A stretch of DNA of 64,000 nucleotides from contig NZ_CP079801.1 of the NCBI RefSeq assembly GCF_021545785.1, positions 3,282,001 through 3,346,000 of the forward strand, written 5' to 3'. The stretch comes from Halopseudomonas maritima. GTDB lineage: Bacteria; Pseudomonadota; Gammaproteobacteria; Pseudomonadales; Pseudomonadaceae. Of this stretch, positions 1 to 8,120 are shown in pieces (position 1 is the first letter of the stretch; each line of letters begins with the position of its first letter). The position numbers and the translations under genes are program-made. The notes below the pieces were generated by a model that saw only the letters and a program-made list of their open reading frames with translations, made no database searches and was not told where the DNA came from.

Positions 1-290
1 TGACTCAACAGCAACCGGTACCGTCTCCGACACCATCGCGGGCAAGAGCATTTTTCGAGACCCTAAAGTACTTTTTCTACTCGGTCTTCCGGCCCTTTTT
101 GTTGGGAATTTTCTACTTGGTGGTGGATTCAGCTTCAACCAGCCTAATGATGATCCTGCGCCTGCTGCGCAGCCTGTGGCGGGTGCTGTGGCCGGTCATC
201 CGGGTAGTAATTCAATACCTGTTAATCCGCCTCGTAACGATGGTTATTTTTCTCTACCTGGGCAGCAAGGTGATCGGCTGGCTGCTGTGA
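1..290 (+). CDS. Small hydrophobic inovirus membrane protein (first base of start codon outside window)
   Basis: Frame 3 is open from the first base. The window opens with TGACTCAACAG, so the start is almost certainly an ATG whose A lies one base upstream, giving about 96 residues. After a Pro/Ser-rich N-terminus of roughly 20 residues the protein is dominated by aliphatic and aromatic residues broken by arginines, suggesting two or three membrane helices. It ends in GTGA overlap with the next gene. In filamentous phages, small membrane proteins near zot include pVI-like minor coat proteins; it could also be a detached membrane segment of Zot. No specific function is assigned. Confidence 0.6.
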   Translation, partial: TQQQPVPSPTPSRARAFFETLKYFFYSVFRPFLLGIFYLVVDSASTSLMMILRLLRSLWRVLWPVIRVVIQYLLIRLVTMVIFLYLGSKVIGWLL

Positions 291-619
291 CCCATCCCTT
301 CCAAAACCATGTAATCCAGATTCGTGGGTCATTGCTTGGCGACAAAGACGCCTTTCGGCTCTACCTGTTCGATGTGATCGCCCCCGGTGGTGAGCGTTTC
401 CAGCTTAACAGCCGCCAGCTTCGACAGAGTGGCTACTCCCTTTCCGAGACGGCTGATTGTTCGGTGCGGCTGACTTTCGCAGGCGCATCCTTCTACGCCG
501 TATGCGCCGGGGCTGCGGAGCGCGCCGCCGAGCGGCTCGTCTCGGAGCGTAGCGGCGCGCCCAGCAGCGAACCCGCGCGCCCCTATGTCCGCGTCATCGA
601 GCACAGCGCGCCCCGCTGA
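287..619 (+). CDS. Zot C-terminal-like protein of inovirus (tentative)
   Basis: The GTG at 287 overlaps the preceding TGA (GTGA), a typical coupled start, giving about 110 residues. An upstream ATG at 176 in the same frame would run through the membrane ORF and is less likely. The pattern IRGSLLG..., then G-E-R-F-Q-L-N-S-R-Q-L, G-Y, D-C-S-V-R-L and a final cysteine resembles my memory of the extracytoplasmic C-terminal domain of Zot/pI assembly proteins (gly-phe-X-leu-thr-ser, GY, DC, C). The last 35 residues are Ala/Arg/Pro-rich. If correct, the Zot C-terminal domain is encoded as a separate gene just before rep. Resemblance is by eye only. Confidence 0.5.
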   Translation: MTHPFQNHVIQIRGSLLGDKDAFRLYLFDVIAPGGERFQLNSRQLRQSGYSLSETADCSVRLTFAGASFYAVCAGAAERAAERLVSERSGAPSSEPARPYVRVIEHSAPR

Positions 620-685
620 CGTCCCTGTAACACGTCAGATAAACAGTACTAACAAACCTCAATAACACGCATTGGAGCACAGTTA

Positions 686-1972
686 ATGGCCCGGCTAATT
701 GACCAAAAACGACTGAACAAACAGACAGCTGAGGATGATGTTAAAGGGCGTCTGTTTGTTGATCCTTCCACCTGCAAACTGACTGACCTGTCTGGTGTTC
801 GGTTGCTTCGCTGTGGTGTGGATACCGTCCGCCAGCTTTACCGGGGCATGATCCGGTTGGGTGTTCTGGCCCTGTTTGAGAAAACCGGCACCATCGTTGA
901 ATTTGCCGGTCAGCGTTGGCATACCGGACGGGTAGGGCGTGATTCGGGCTACCAGTTCAAGCTGCAGAATGCTGACCTTGGGTTCGTTCTGCTGATCAAA
1001 AACTTCAACGCTAAAGCCGACAGCATCGGTCCACACCTCAAAATCGAAGTGTCGCCCCACACCATCGACACGCTGTCGCCTGATCGGCTGCAAGCCCGTA
1101 TGGACTATTACGCTTCTGAGATTCTGGAGCACGTCGAAGTAAATCAGTGTGCGGTGCATCTGGCTCTGGACCTGCAGGGCTGGCAACCACCAGCCGATCT
1201 GGTGTCCCGCATGCACTGCCGTGCACGCAATCACCGGGACGTATCCGGTATCAACTCCATTGAGTGGGCCACTAAGTCCAGCGTCTACGGTCGCGGGGAA
1301 ACGTCCATGTTCGGCTCGGCCAGTGGCGTCCAGCTCTGTATCTATAACAAGACCGAGCAGGCCAAGGCCACCGACAAGCTGGATTACTGGCAAAGCGTCT
1401 GGCGTCGCAATGATGACCCGTTTGATGATGCCTGCCTGGACAACTACAACCCCGATCAAGACGTGTGGCGTATTGAGCTGCGCTATCACCATTCCGTTAT
1501 CCAGCAATTCGCCAGCGGATCCACTCAAGTCAGCACCGGTCAGCTGATCGACACGCGCACCTTTGAGGCGTTCTGCCCGCATCTGGACGGCCTGTGGCGC
1601 TATGGCCTGCAGCAGTTCAAGCTGCTCACCCGACCGGGCTGCTATGACCCGTTCTGGACCCTGATTCGTGAGGATGTACGTGTAGAACTGCCGGTGGAAT
1701 CCCTGATGGACGACACCGAGTACAAACGCTATTACAAGACGGCTGCTGGCTTCTCTGGCAAGAACGTTGAGCTGTTCGTGGGAAACTTCGTTAGCCTGCT
1801 GGCACGGGAGCGAGTGGGCGCTACTAAAGCGTTTGACCGTCTGAGGGAGTGGGAATGCTGGCCTGTTATTCGCGATCACTACGCTGCAAAGGATATGGGC
1901 GAGCGTGCTATCTATCGCCATATCCGCGACCTGCTTGAAGAACGTCACGTTAGATGGGGCAGGGCGGTCTGA
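686..1972 (+). CDS. Pf-type phage replication initiation protein (rolling-circle Rep)
   Basis: This 428-residue protein resembles the Pf1/Pf4 replication initiator (PA0727 type, about 424 aa), which nicks the phage plus strand to start rolling-circle replication. Visible features are the central LALDLQGW segment, the G-V-Q-L-C-I-Y-N-K-T-E motif near residues 215-225 typical of the replication initiation factor family, and W-R-I-E-L-R-Y shortly after. The ATG follows a TTGGAG Shine-Dalgarno. The stop overlaps the integrase start by one base (TGATG). The catalytic tyrosine was not identified with certainty. Confidence 0.85.
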   Translation: MARLIDQKRLNKQTAEDDVKGRLFVDPSTCKLTDLSGVRLLRCGVDTVRQLYRGMIRLGVLALFEKTGTIVEFAGQRWHTGRVGRDSGYQFKLQNADLGFVLLIKNFNAKADSIGPHLKIEVSPHTIDTLSPDRLQARMDYYASEILEHVEVNQCAVHLALDLQGWQPPADLVSRMHCRARNHRDVSGINSIEWATKSSVYGRGETSMFGSASGVQLCIYNKTEQAKATDKLDYWQSVWRRNDDPFDDACLDNYNPDQDVWRIELRYHHSVIQQFASGSTQVSTGQLIDTRTFEAFCPHLDGLWRYGLQQFKLLTRPGCYDPFWTLIREDVRVELPVESLMDDTEYKRYYKTAAGFSGKNVELFVGNFVSLLARERVGATKAFDRLREWECWPVIRDHYAAKDMGERAIYRHIRDLLEERHVRWGRAV

Positions 1973-2994
1973 TGGCGATCACTAAGCAACCTGATGGCCG
2001 TTGGAAAGCGGACGTTGAACCCGTCAAAGGGAAACGGTTTCGCAAGACTTTTAAAACCAAGGCTGAGGCCCTGCGGTTTGAGGCTACTTGCCGTTCAAAG
2101 GTCGCTTTAGACGGTGATTGGTCTCCCAAGCCCAAGGACAAGCGCAAGCTGTTGGAACTGGTCGAACAGTGGTACCAGCTTCACGGCGTTACCCTGGCCA
2201 ACGGTGTGCAGCGCCATGCTATTTTGGTTGAGTACGCCAAGGCGCTCGGCAATCCGGTTGCCCGTACTTTGAACGGGTCTTCTGTGGCTCGCTTGCGATC
2301 TGCACAGCTCAAAGCAGGCTTGGCACCTAAAACGGCTAATAACCGGCTGGGCTATCTCAAGGCCGTTTATAACCAGCTGCATGAAATGGGCGTGATTGAC
2401 TACCGCTCGCCTATCAATCTGCGTCCGATCAAGCTGCAGGAAAACCCGCTCACGTACCTTACCTGTGACCAGATCACCGAATTACTAGCCGTTCTCGACT
2501 CCCGCCCGCTGTCCCCACACCCGGCCATGATCGCCCGCATTTGCCTCGCTACTGGTGCCCGCTGGGGTGAGGCCCAAGCCCTGACCCCGGAACGTGTCAA
2601 AGGCGGTTCAGTGCTGTTTGCCAACACTAAGTCAAAGCGGGTGCGGTCTGTTCCTATTGCACCGGGATTGCATCTTGATCTGGTCCAGCATTGGCGGCGG
2701 CACGGTCCGTTTACTCAATGCATGAACGGATTTCGCAAAGCTCTGGAACTGGTTTCTTTCAAGCTACCTCGGGGGCAGGCATCGCATGTGCTGCGGCATA
2801 CCTTCGCCAGTCACTTCATCATGAATGGCGGCAACATCGTCACGCTGCAAAAAGTGCTTGGGCATTCCTCGCTGTCGATGACGTTACGCTATGCGCATCT
2901 GTCGCCTGATCATCTGTCTGAAGCTGTGCGGCTGAACCCGCTGTTCGACACTTTGTCGACACAAGGGCAGGGGAATAAGGAAAAGTCTTTGTAA
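1972..2994 (+). CDS. Phage tyrosine recombinase (integrase)
   Basis: A 340-residue site-specific recombinase of the Xer/lambda-Int family. The N-terminal 50 residues form an Arm-binding-like module (D-G-R-W-K-A-D-V, K-R-F-R-K-T-F). The core SAM-like segment follows, then the catalytic domain with the arginine of A-T-G-A-R-W-G-E, the H-V-L-R-H-T-F box, the histidine of L-G-H-S-S and the tyrosine of R-Y-A-H-L. I chose the ATG at 1972 because it overlaps the rep stop; an upstream in-frame start at 1954 would add six residues inside rep. The 3' end faces the tRNA-Gly 3' end 13 bp away, as expected for an element integrated at that tRNA. Confidence 0.93.
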   Translation: MAITKQPDGRWKADVEPVKGKRFRKTFKTKAEALRFEATCRSKVALDGDWSPKPKDKRKLLELVEQWYQLHGVTLANGVQRHAILVEYAKALGNPVARTLNGSSVARLRSAQLKAGLAPKTANNRLGYLKAVYNQLHEMGVIDYRSPINLRPIKLQENPLTYLTCDQITELLAVLDSRPLSPHPAMIARICLATGARWGEAQALTPERVKGGSVLFANTKSKRVRSVPIAPGLHLDLVQHWRRHGPFTQCMNGFRKALELVSFKLPRGQASHVLRHTFASHFIMNGGNIVTLQKVLGHSSLSMTLRYAHLSPDHLSEAVRLNPLFDTLSTQGQGNKEKSL

Positions 2995-3007
2995 AACAGT
3001 GGGATAC

Positions 3008-3081
3008 TGGAGCGGGTGAAGGGAATCGAACCCTCGTATGCAGCTTGGGAAGCTGCCGTTCTACCATTGAACTACACCCGC
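3008..3081 (-). tRNA. tRNA-Gly (anticodon CCC)
   Basis: Reading the minus strand gives a 74-nt tRNA with encoded CCA. The acceptor stem GCGGGTG pairs with CACCCGC, the D-arm contains TTCAATGGTAGAA, the anticodon stem GCAGC/GCTGC closes the loop TTCCCAA (anticodon CCC), and the T-arm contains GGTTCGATTCC. The 3' end points at the phage integrase, so the prophage sits in the tRNA 3' end and the tRNA remains intact. The 5' half is host flank. Confidence 0.97.
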
Positions 3082-3124
3082 GCAGGCGCTCTTTTTACCA
3101 GAGTCGCCTGCATCAGGGAAGGGG

Positions 3125-4123
3125 TTACAGCGAGTCGGCCACCTGTTTCAGCAGGCCATAGCTGTGCTGGCGCGCGCTCTGGTCAAAAATAGGGCTATTG
3201 ACGATCAGCTCGTTGACGCCGGTACGTTCCAGCAGTTCGGCCAACTGACTGCCAACCGCGTCAACGTCACCAATCAGGCTGCCTGATAGCGTGGACATGA
3301 CTTGATGGCGCTCGTGCGGCTGCCATAGCGACTCCATATCGTGGGTCGGCGGTGGCAGTTGCCCCGGTGTACCCCGAATCAGCTTGAGAAAAGCCTGTTG
3401 GTGAGAGCTGGCCAGGTAATGGGCCTGTTCGCGATCGTCGGCGAGGTAGGCGTTGATGCCCAGCATGGCGTAGGGCGTGGTCAATTGCTCGCTGGGTATG
3501 AAGTGTTCGCGATACAGCCGCAGGGCGCTGAACAGGTAGTCGGGTGAGAATTGCCCGGCGAAGGCAAAGGGCAGTCCCAGCTGCCCGGCCAACTGGGCGC
3601 TGAAGGTGCTGGAGCCAAGTAGCCAGATGGGTACGTTCAACCCGGCGCCGGGTACCGCACGTAGCCGTTGGTCGGGTGCGGCAGGGGCAAACAGTTGGCG
3701 CAGCTCGTCCAGCATCTGTGGAAAGTCAGACCCGTCGGTGCGGCCTCGGCGCAGCGCTTGCGCGGTGATTCCGTCGGTACCGGGCGCGCGGCCCAGCCCC
3801 AGGTCTATGCGGCCGGGGTAGAGTGATTCCAGGGTGCCGAACTGTTCGGCAATCTGCAGTGGCGCGTGGTTGGGCAGCATAATGCCGCCTGAGCCGATGC
3901 GGATCTGCTGGGTACCTGCGGCCAGGTAGCCCATCACCACTGAGGTGGCGGCGCTGGCAATGCCGGTCATGTTGTGGTGCTCGGCTACCCAGAATCGCCG
4001 GTAGCCCAGGGTTTCGCAGTGTTGCGCTAGCGCCAGTGCATTGTGCAGGGCGGTGGTGGGGGTGGCTCCCTCGGCGATGGAGCATAGGTCCAGTACGGAC
4101 AGCGTTATGGCGTGCTGCGTCAT
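3125..4123 (-). CDS. LLM-class (luciferase-like) flavin-dependent oxidoreductase
   Basis: A 332-residue bacterial-luciferase-like flavoprotein of the YhbW/MsnO8-type subgroup, which oxidises unknown small substrates with reduced FMN. Evidence: N-terminal S-V-L-D-L-C, W-V-A-E-H-H-N-M near residue 45 (the AEHH signature), R-I-G-S-G-G-I-M-L-P-N-H, P-G-R-I-D-L-G-L-G-R-A-P-G-T-D, and the C-terminal G-x-x-x-x-V-x-x-Q-L region. Length matches the family. It is the first host gene beside the prophage, with 43 bp to the tRNA. The substrate cannot be inferred. Confidence 0.9.
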   Translation of the reverse strand: MTQHAITLSVLDLCSIAEGATPTTALHNALALAQHCETLGYRRFWVAEHHNMTGIASAATSVVMGYLAAGTQQIRIGSGGIMLPNHAPLQIAEQFGTLESLYPGRIDLGLGRAPGTDGITAQALRRGRTDGSDFPQMLDELRQLFAPAAPDQRLRAVPGAGLNVPIWLLGSSTFSAQLAGQLGLPFAFAGQFSPDYLFSALRLYREHFIPSEQLTTPYAMLGINAYLADDREQAHYLASSHQQAFLKLIRGTPGQLPPPTHDMESLWQPHERHQVMSTLSGSLIGDVDAVGSQLAELLERTGVNELIVNSPIFDQSARQHSYGLLKQVADSL

Positions 4124-4324
4124 GGGGTATCCTGCGTATTGGCGGGTAATTTCGTCATGCTAGCGTCGGTGAGCCGGGCTGTATAGGCAACGCTGATCCG
4201 CAGCGCAGACACCGCCCACAGGAAGTATAGGGGGGCACGCTAACAGGAGCACCAGCCAATACAGCGGGCCGATTCGCTTGTCTGTCCGGCCGAAGCTCCC
4301 CAGGCTGACTGAGGTGACGGGCGA

Positions 4325-6637
4325 TCAGTCGGCTTCTAACTCCACTTCAGTGATCAGTGCAGCAGACGGCATGCCGATGGCTGCGCCCTGGGCGAACTGA
4401 ATGCCCAGCGCCTGCACGCGCTGCAGTACGTCGGGGCTGTGCACAAACTCGGCGACCGTTTGCATGCCCAGTTCCTCGGCGAACTGGACGATGCCGCGGC
4501 ACAGGGTCAAGGCGGTCGGGTTGCTGTCGAGCTGGCGTATCAGGCTGCCGTCGATCTTGATCAGGTCGACATCCAGGCGCAGCAGGTGTTCAAAGTTGGA
4601 GTACCCGGTGCCGAAGTCATCAATCGCGATGCGACAGCCCAGTACTTTGGCGCGGTCGATGAATTGGCGTACGGCGGTGTAGTTTTCGATACCCTCGGAC
4701 TCCAGGATTTCAAAGATGACCTGTGGGCCGACCTGGTGCCGGTCGATTTGGCTGAGAATGTAGTCGGTCAGCTCCGGGTCCAGCAGGTCATCACAGGACA
4801 GGTTGAGCGAAAAACTCCAGGGCTGGCCCGCGAAGCGCTCCAGCGCGGTATCCACCATGCGGCGGGTCAGCGAGCGGTAAAGTCTGATCTTTTTGGCCAG
4901 CTCCAGAAAGTGTATCGGGCTGATGGGCTCACCCTGCTCATCGAGCATACGCACCAGGCACTCGTACTTGTCGATGCGTCCGGTGCTCAAGTTCAAAATC
5001 GGCTGGTAGAAGGCAACGATGCGGTCCTGTTCCAAGGCTGCGCGCAGCCGGTTGGCGCCAATCAGATTTTGTTCGTAGCTCTCGCGTACACGCTGGCGGG
5101 CATCGTAGAACACGTGGCTTTCCATGTTCATGCGTGCCAGCTCCAGGGCAATGTTGGCCCCATGCAGCAGTTGTTCGCCGGTCAGGTCGGCGGCTTCGCC
5201 TTGACCGCTGCAGGCCACGCCGAGACTGGCGTTGAGCGCCAGCGGCTGTTCTTGCCAACGCACCTGCACGTTGCCGATGAAGGCCAGCAACTGTTCCAGC
5301 GCCGGGGTCAGGCTGCTGGAGTCGTGATGGCCGGGCAACCAGATAGCCAGTTCGTCTGCCGGCATTCGGTAGAGACGGCTGCCGCGCCACTTGGGGTGGC
5401 TGTCCAGGTGGCGCTGCAGGGCCTGGGCCAAACTGACGATGACGTGATCTCCGCAGCGATGGCCGTAAAAGTCGTTGATCTCCTTGAAGGCGTCGATGTT
5501 CAGCAATACCAGGCTGGCGGTATGGCTTTTCTTCAGGTCGACCAGCAGACGTTCTCGGTTAGGCAGGTTGGTCAGGCTGTCGGTATACAGGGTTTGCAGC
5601 TGTCGCAAGGTGCCGGCTACCAGATACAGAATCAATGCCGAGATCAACAGCATGACTACGCCGGCAATCAGCTGAAGACGCACGTTGCTGGCGCGCATTG
5701 GCGCCAGTACAGCATCAATCTCTGCCTGTGGCACACCAATGCCAAACACCATGCCGGCGCGGCTGCGTGAAAAGAACAGGCGGTAATCCTCGCCGTTCAG
5801 GCGCTGCGACAGCTGCTGCATGGGCGAGGTCAGCTGGCGCGAGTTGATGACATGTGGCAGCGACTGGGGCTTGAGTTGGGTGTGCAGATCCAGCCCGATA
5901 ACGCCGTTAATCAGGGTTTGCGCGCGGCTCTGGTCGGCGGCTGCCGAGAGGCTGGAGAGGTTACGGTTGGCATGGTCGATCAGAAAGGAAAAGGTGCCCG
6001 GCGTAACCTCCACACGGCTGACCGTGCGGATGACATCGTCGGCCAGCCAGTCAGTGGTCGCCAGCCCAATCGGTGTGCCGCCGCTGCCCAGTACCAGGGT
6101 GGCGTGACTGATCACCACCGAGTCGATGCTGCTTTTGTAGTAGGCGGCGGTCCAGTTCAGCGTCGGGTCGACCAGCGCGTTGTTGCCTCGGGCCGCCACC
6201 AGTTTTTCGTACCACTCGCGCAACTGCCGCTGTTCGTCGGCCGGTACGGCAGTAATGGCGATGCCCTGGGCCTGTCGATAGGCATAGCGTGTGGGTAGGC
6301 GGCCGCTGGCGTACCAGAGGGTGCTGCCGTGGCTGTCGGGAAAGTCCGTCAGCGCGTGGCGAAGGCTATCGTCCAGCTGCCCTGTGCCGGCGCCCTGGCG
6401 CGGTAGCAGGCTGCCGGCACGCGCCAGACCCTGGGTGCTTTGCGCCATCAATCGGTGGTGTGCGTTGATGCGGTCCAGATTGGCGTAGAAGGTGTCGGTA
6501 ATCTGGCGTTCGCGTAGTTGCCCCATGGCGCTTTCGGCAAACTCGAGATTCAGGCTAGCCATCAGCCAACTGACGATCAGAAAGAGCCCTACCATCAGGC
6601 TGAGCAGGACCATAATTGCGCGCTTGACTGGCAGCAT
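4325..6637 (-). CDS. Membrane sensor with degenerate GGDEF and EAL domains (c-di-GMP phosphodiesterase-like)
   Basis: This 770-residue protein has an N-terminal membrane segment (residues 8-28), a periplasmic Cache-like sensor region to about 310, a second membrane helix (about 325-345), a GGDEF-like domain and a C-terminal EAL domain. The GGDEF motif is replaced by P-A-D-E-L, so cyclase activity is unlikely. The EAL motif reads E-C-L-V-R, but D-D-F-G-T-G-Y-S, the Asn of N-L-S-C-D and the lysine of L-I-K-I-D are kept, so c-di-GMP hydrolysis is plausible. The start has a GGAG box 9 bases upstream. It lies 17 bp after the Sel1 lipoprotein gene, so the two probably form one operon. Confidence 0.88.
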   Translation of the reverse strand: MLPVKRAIMVLLSLMVGLFLIVSWLMASLNLEFAESAMGQLRERQITDTFYANLDRINAHHRLMAQSTQGLARAGSLLPRQGAGTGQLDDSLRHALTDFPDSHGSTLWYASGRLPTRYAYRQAQGIAITAVPADEQRQLREWYEKLVAARGNNALVDPTLNWTAAYYKSSIDSVVISHATLVLGSGGTPIGLATTDWLADDVIRTVSRVEVTPGTFSFLIDHANRNLSSLSAAADQSRAQTLINGVIGLDLHTQLKPQSLPHVINSRQLTSPMQQLSQRLNGEDYRLFFSRSRAGMVFGIGVPQAEIDAVLAPMRASNVRLQLIAGVVMLLISALILYLVAGTLRQLQTLYTDSLTNLPNRERLLVDLKKSHTASLVLLNIDAFKEINDFYGHRCGDHVIVSLAQALQRHLDSHPKWRGSRLYRMPADELAIWLPGHHDSSSLTPALEQLLAFIGNVQVRWQEQPLALNASLGVACSGQGEAADLTGEQLLHGANIALELARMNMESHVFYDARQRVRESYEQNLIGANRLRAALEQDRIVAFYQPILNLSTGRIDKYECLVRMLDEQGEPISPIHFLELAKKIRLYRSLTRRMVDTALERFAGQPWSFSLNLSCDDLLDPELTDYILSQIDRHQVGPQVIFEILESEGIENYTAVRQFIDRAKVLGCRIAIDDFGTGYSNFEHLLRLDVDLIKIDGSLIRQLDSNPTALTLCRGIVQFAEELGMQTVAEFVHSPDVLQRVQALGIQFAQGAAIGMPSAALITEVELEAD

Positions 6638-6654
6638 GCCCTTTGCTCCGACGG

Positions 6655-7836
6655 TTAGCGGCTGTTAAGACGGTTCTGAATCTGGCTGCGGGCACTGGCC
6701 AGTTGGTCGCTGCCGAGCTGCGTTGACAGCCGCTCGACATGCAGCTTGCCGCGTTGCTCGCCATTGACCAGTGACAAGCTTAGCCAGACGTAGGCGGCTT
6801 GCAGGTCGATGGGCCCGCCGGTGCCTTGCATGTAGTCTAGCCCCAGTCGATATTGCGCCTCGGGTGAGCCGGCTTCGGCGGCCTGTTGCAGCCAATGGCG
6901 TCCGGCCGCGCTGCCATGCTTGTTGCGTCCCAGTGCCAGCATGGCCGGCAGGTAGCCCTCAGCGGCTGCGCGGCGTAACTGATTGTCGGCCTGCGCGGTG
7001 TCGGCCTCAGTGCCCAGACCCTGCTGGTAAGCCTGCGCAAGTTGATAGCGCGCTGCCGGCAGGCCGCTGTCGGCGGCTCTTTTCAGCCAGCCTAGCGCCT
7101 CGGTCGGCCGCCCTTGCTGTTGCAGCAGTTCAGCCAGCAGCATCTGCCCGTTAGGCTGACCCTGGGCCGCAGCGCTGCGTGCCCAGCGCAGTGCGGTGGT
7201 TTGGTCGCCGCTGCTGTGGGCGATAGCCGCCAGGTGGTACTGGGCTTTGGCGTCGCCGCTCTCGGCCGGTGCGTGGCACGCGGGCTCGGCCTGTTGGTAG
7301 TTCTTGATGGCAAACAGCAGGTAGCAGTTGTCAGCGTCGCCGTTGTTGCCGGTTGCGGCGCTTGCCGGAGCCGGGTTGCTGGGCTGAGCGCTGGATGTTG
7401 GCGCGGCGGGCACGCGGCTGGCGAAGTCGCTGACCACCTGCGGACAGGAGAGTTGATATCCGGCTCGCAGGCGTTGCAGATTTGAGCGTGTCGGCTGTTC
7501 ACGCCGGTAACGATCCTCAATGGCCTGGCAGCGGCTGACGCGCTCCTCGCGCACCAGTGGCAGATAGTCAGCGTAAGCCGGGTCGTCGGCATGAGCATTG
7601 ATATAGCGGGTCAGCGGGTCGATGTACTGCTGGGCGAACAGGGCTTCGACTTCAGCATGGCGCGCCTCGGCCTCCGGGTCGCCGGTGATGCGCGCTGCCA
7701 GCTCGCTGAGCTTTTGGGTTTGGGTCTTGATGATTTCGCCGGAGCGCGTCAGCAGGCTGTCCGGGCCGGACAGGTTCTGGCAGCCGCCAAGGGTCAGGGC
7801 CAATGCCAGCAGCAGGGAAGTGTAGACGCGCATCAT
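6655..7836 (-). CDS. Sel1-repeat lipoprotein
   Basis: The 393-residue protein begins with a lipoprotein signal peptide ending in the lipobox L-T-L-G-G-C (Cys about 19). A helical segment with two cysteines and a Pro/Ala-rich linker (about 135-160) precede a C-terminal half made of Sel1/TPR-like repeats (A-L-R-W-A-R-S-A-A-A-Q-G, A-L-G-W-L-K-R-A-A-D-S-G, A-E-A-G-S-P-E-A-Q-Y-R-L-G). Such repeats mediate protein contacts. It lies directly upstream of the EAL gene, suggesting a sensor or effector partner (inference). It is divergent from flhA across a 284-bp intergenic region. Confidence 0.8.
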   Translation of the reverse strand: MMRVYTSLLLALALTLGGCQNLSGPDSLLTRSGEIIKTQTQKLSELAARITGDPEAEARHAEVEALFAQQYIDPLTRYINAHADDPAYADYLPLVREERVSRCQAIEDRYRREQPTRSNLQRLRAGYQLSCPQVVSDFASRVPAAPTSSAQPSNPAPASAATGNNGDADNCYLLFAIKNYQQAEPACHAPAESGDAKAQYHLAAIAHSSGDQTTALRWARSAAAQGQPNGQMLLAELLQQQGRPTEALGWLKRAADSGLPAARYQLAQAYQQGLGTEADTAQADNQLRRAAAEGYLPAMLALGRNKHGSAAGRHWLQQAAEAGSPEAQYRLGLDYMQGTGGPIDLQAAYVWLSLSLVNGEQRGKLHVERLSTQLGSDQLASARSQIQNRLNSR

Positions 7837-8047
7837 GTCTCTCTGGTGACGTGGCCGGGGCGGTGCGCGACCCGGGCAAAGGGTGAATGACTCAGGTATC
7901 CGTCGGGGTGATCGGGCTGGCTTTCCCTTGCCGCTGTTGCGCGAGCAGTGTATCAGAAAGGCTGCGCGCAGCAGGCATGGCCGCTCCCCGGAATCTCTCT
8001 ATGATGGCACATGGATGGCGTCCGTGCTGCGTCTGTTCCCGAACAAG

Positions 8048-8063
8048 TGGAACGCTTCTTGCG
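8048..8063 (+). promoter_or_regulatory. Sigma-54 (RpoN) promoter for flhA
   Basis: TGGAACG-CTTC-TTGCG matches the -24/-12 consensus TGGCACG-N4-TTGCW with one mismatch in the -24 box and exact spacing. Transcription would start near 8074, leaving a leader of about 47 nt before the flhA ATG at 8121. Pseudomonas flhA is known to be RpoN/FleQ-dependent, which agrees. The site makes a start at 8085 unlikely because it would leave almost no leader. Confidence 0.72.
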
Positions 8064-8120
8064 TAGTCCCCGGTACTACGCACCATGCGTCAAATATTTG
8101 ATTCGGGGACATTTCTGCCA

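Larger units (their letters stand above)
1..3030 (+). mobile_element. Right end of an integrated Pf-like filamentous phage (inovirus)
   Basis: Four same-strand genes lead up to a tRNA-Gly gene: a small membrane protein, a Zot C-terminal-like protein, a Pf-type replication initiator and a tyrosine integrase. In P. aeruginosa Pf prophages the replication initiator and integrase are likewise adjacent and the element sits in a tRNA-Gly gene (established knowledge). The ssDNA-binding protein, coat proteins and Zot ATPase expected in such a phage would lie left of the window. The right boundary is approximate: the core should lie in the tRNA 3' half (about 3008-3050), but the other att copy is outside the window. 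No toxin-antitoxin pair follows the integrase, unlike Pf4. Confidence 0.8.

Noticed and set aside
176..286. ATG at 176 as start of the Zot-like ORF
   Set aside because: It would overlap the membrane ORF by over 100 bases and add a non-native-looking segment; the GTG at 287 is coupled to the previous stop.
8005..8019. TGGCAC...TGGC as a second sigma-54 promoter for flhA
   Set aside because: The -12 box reads TGGC instead of TTGC; the site at 8048 fits far better.
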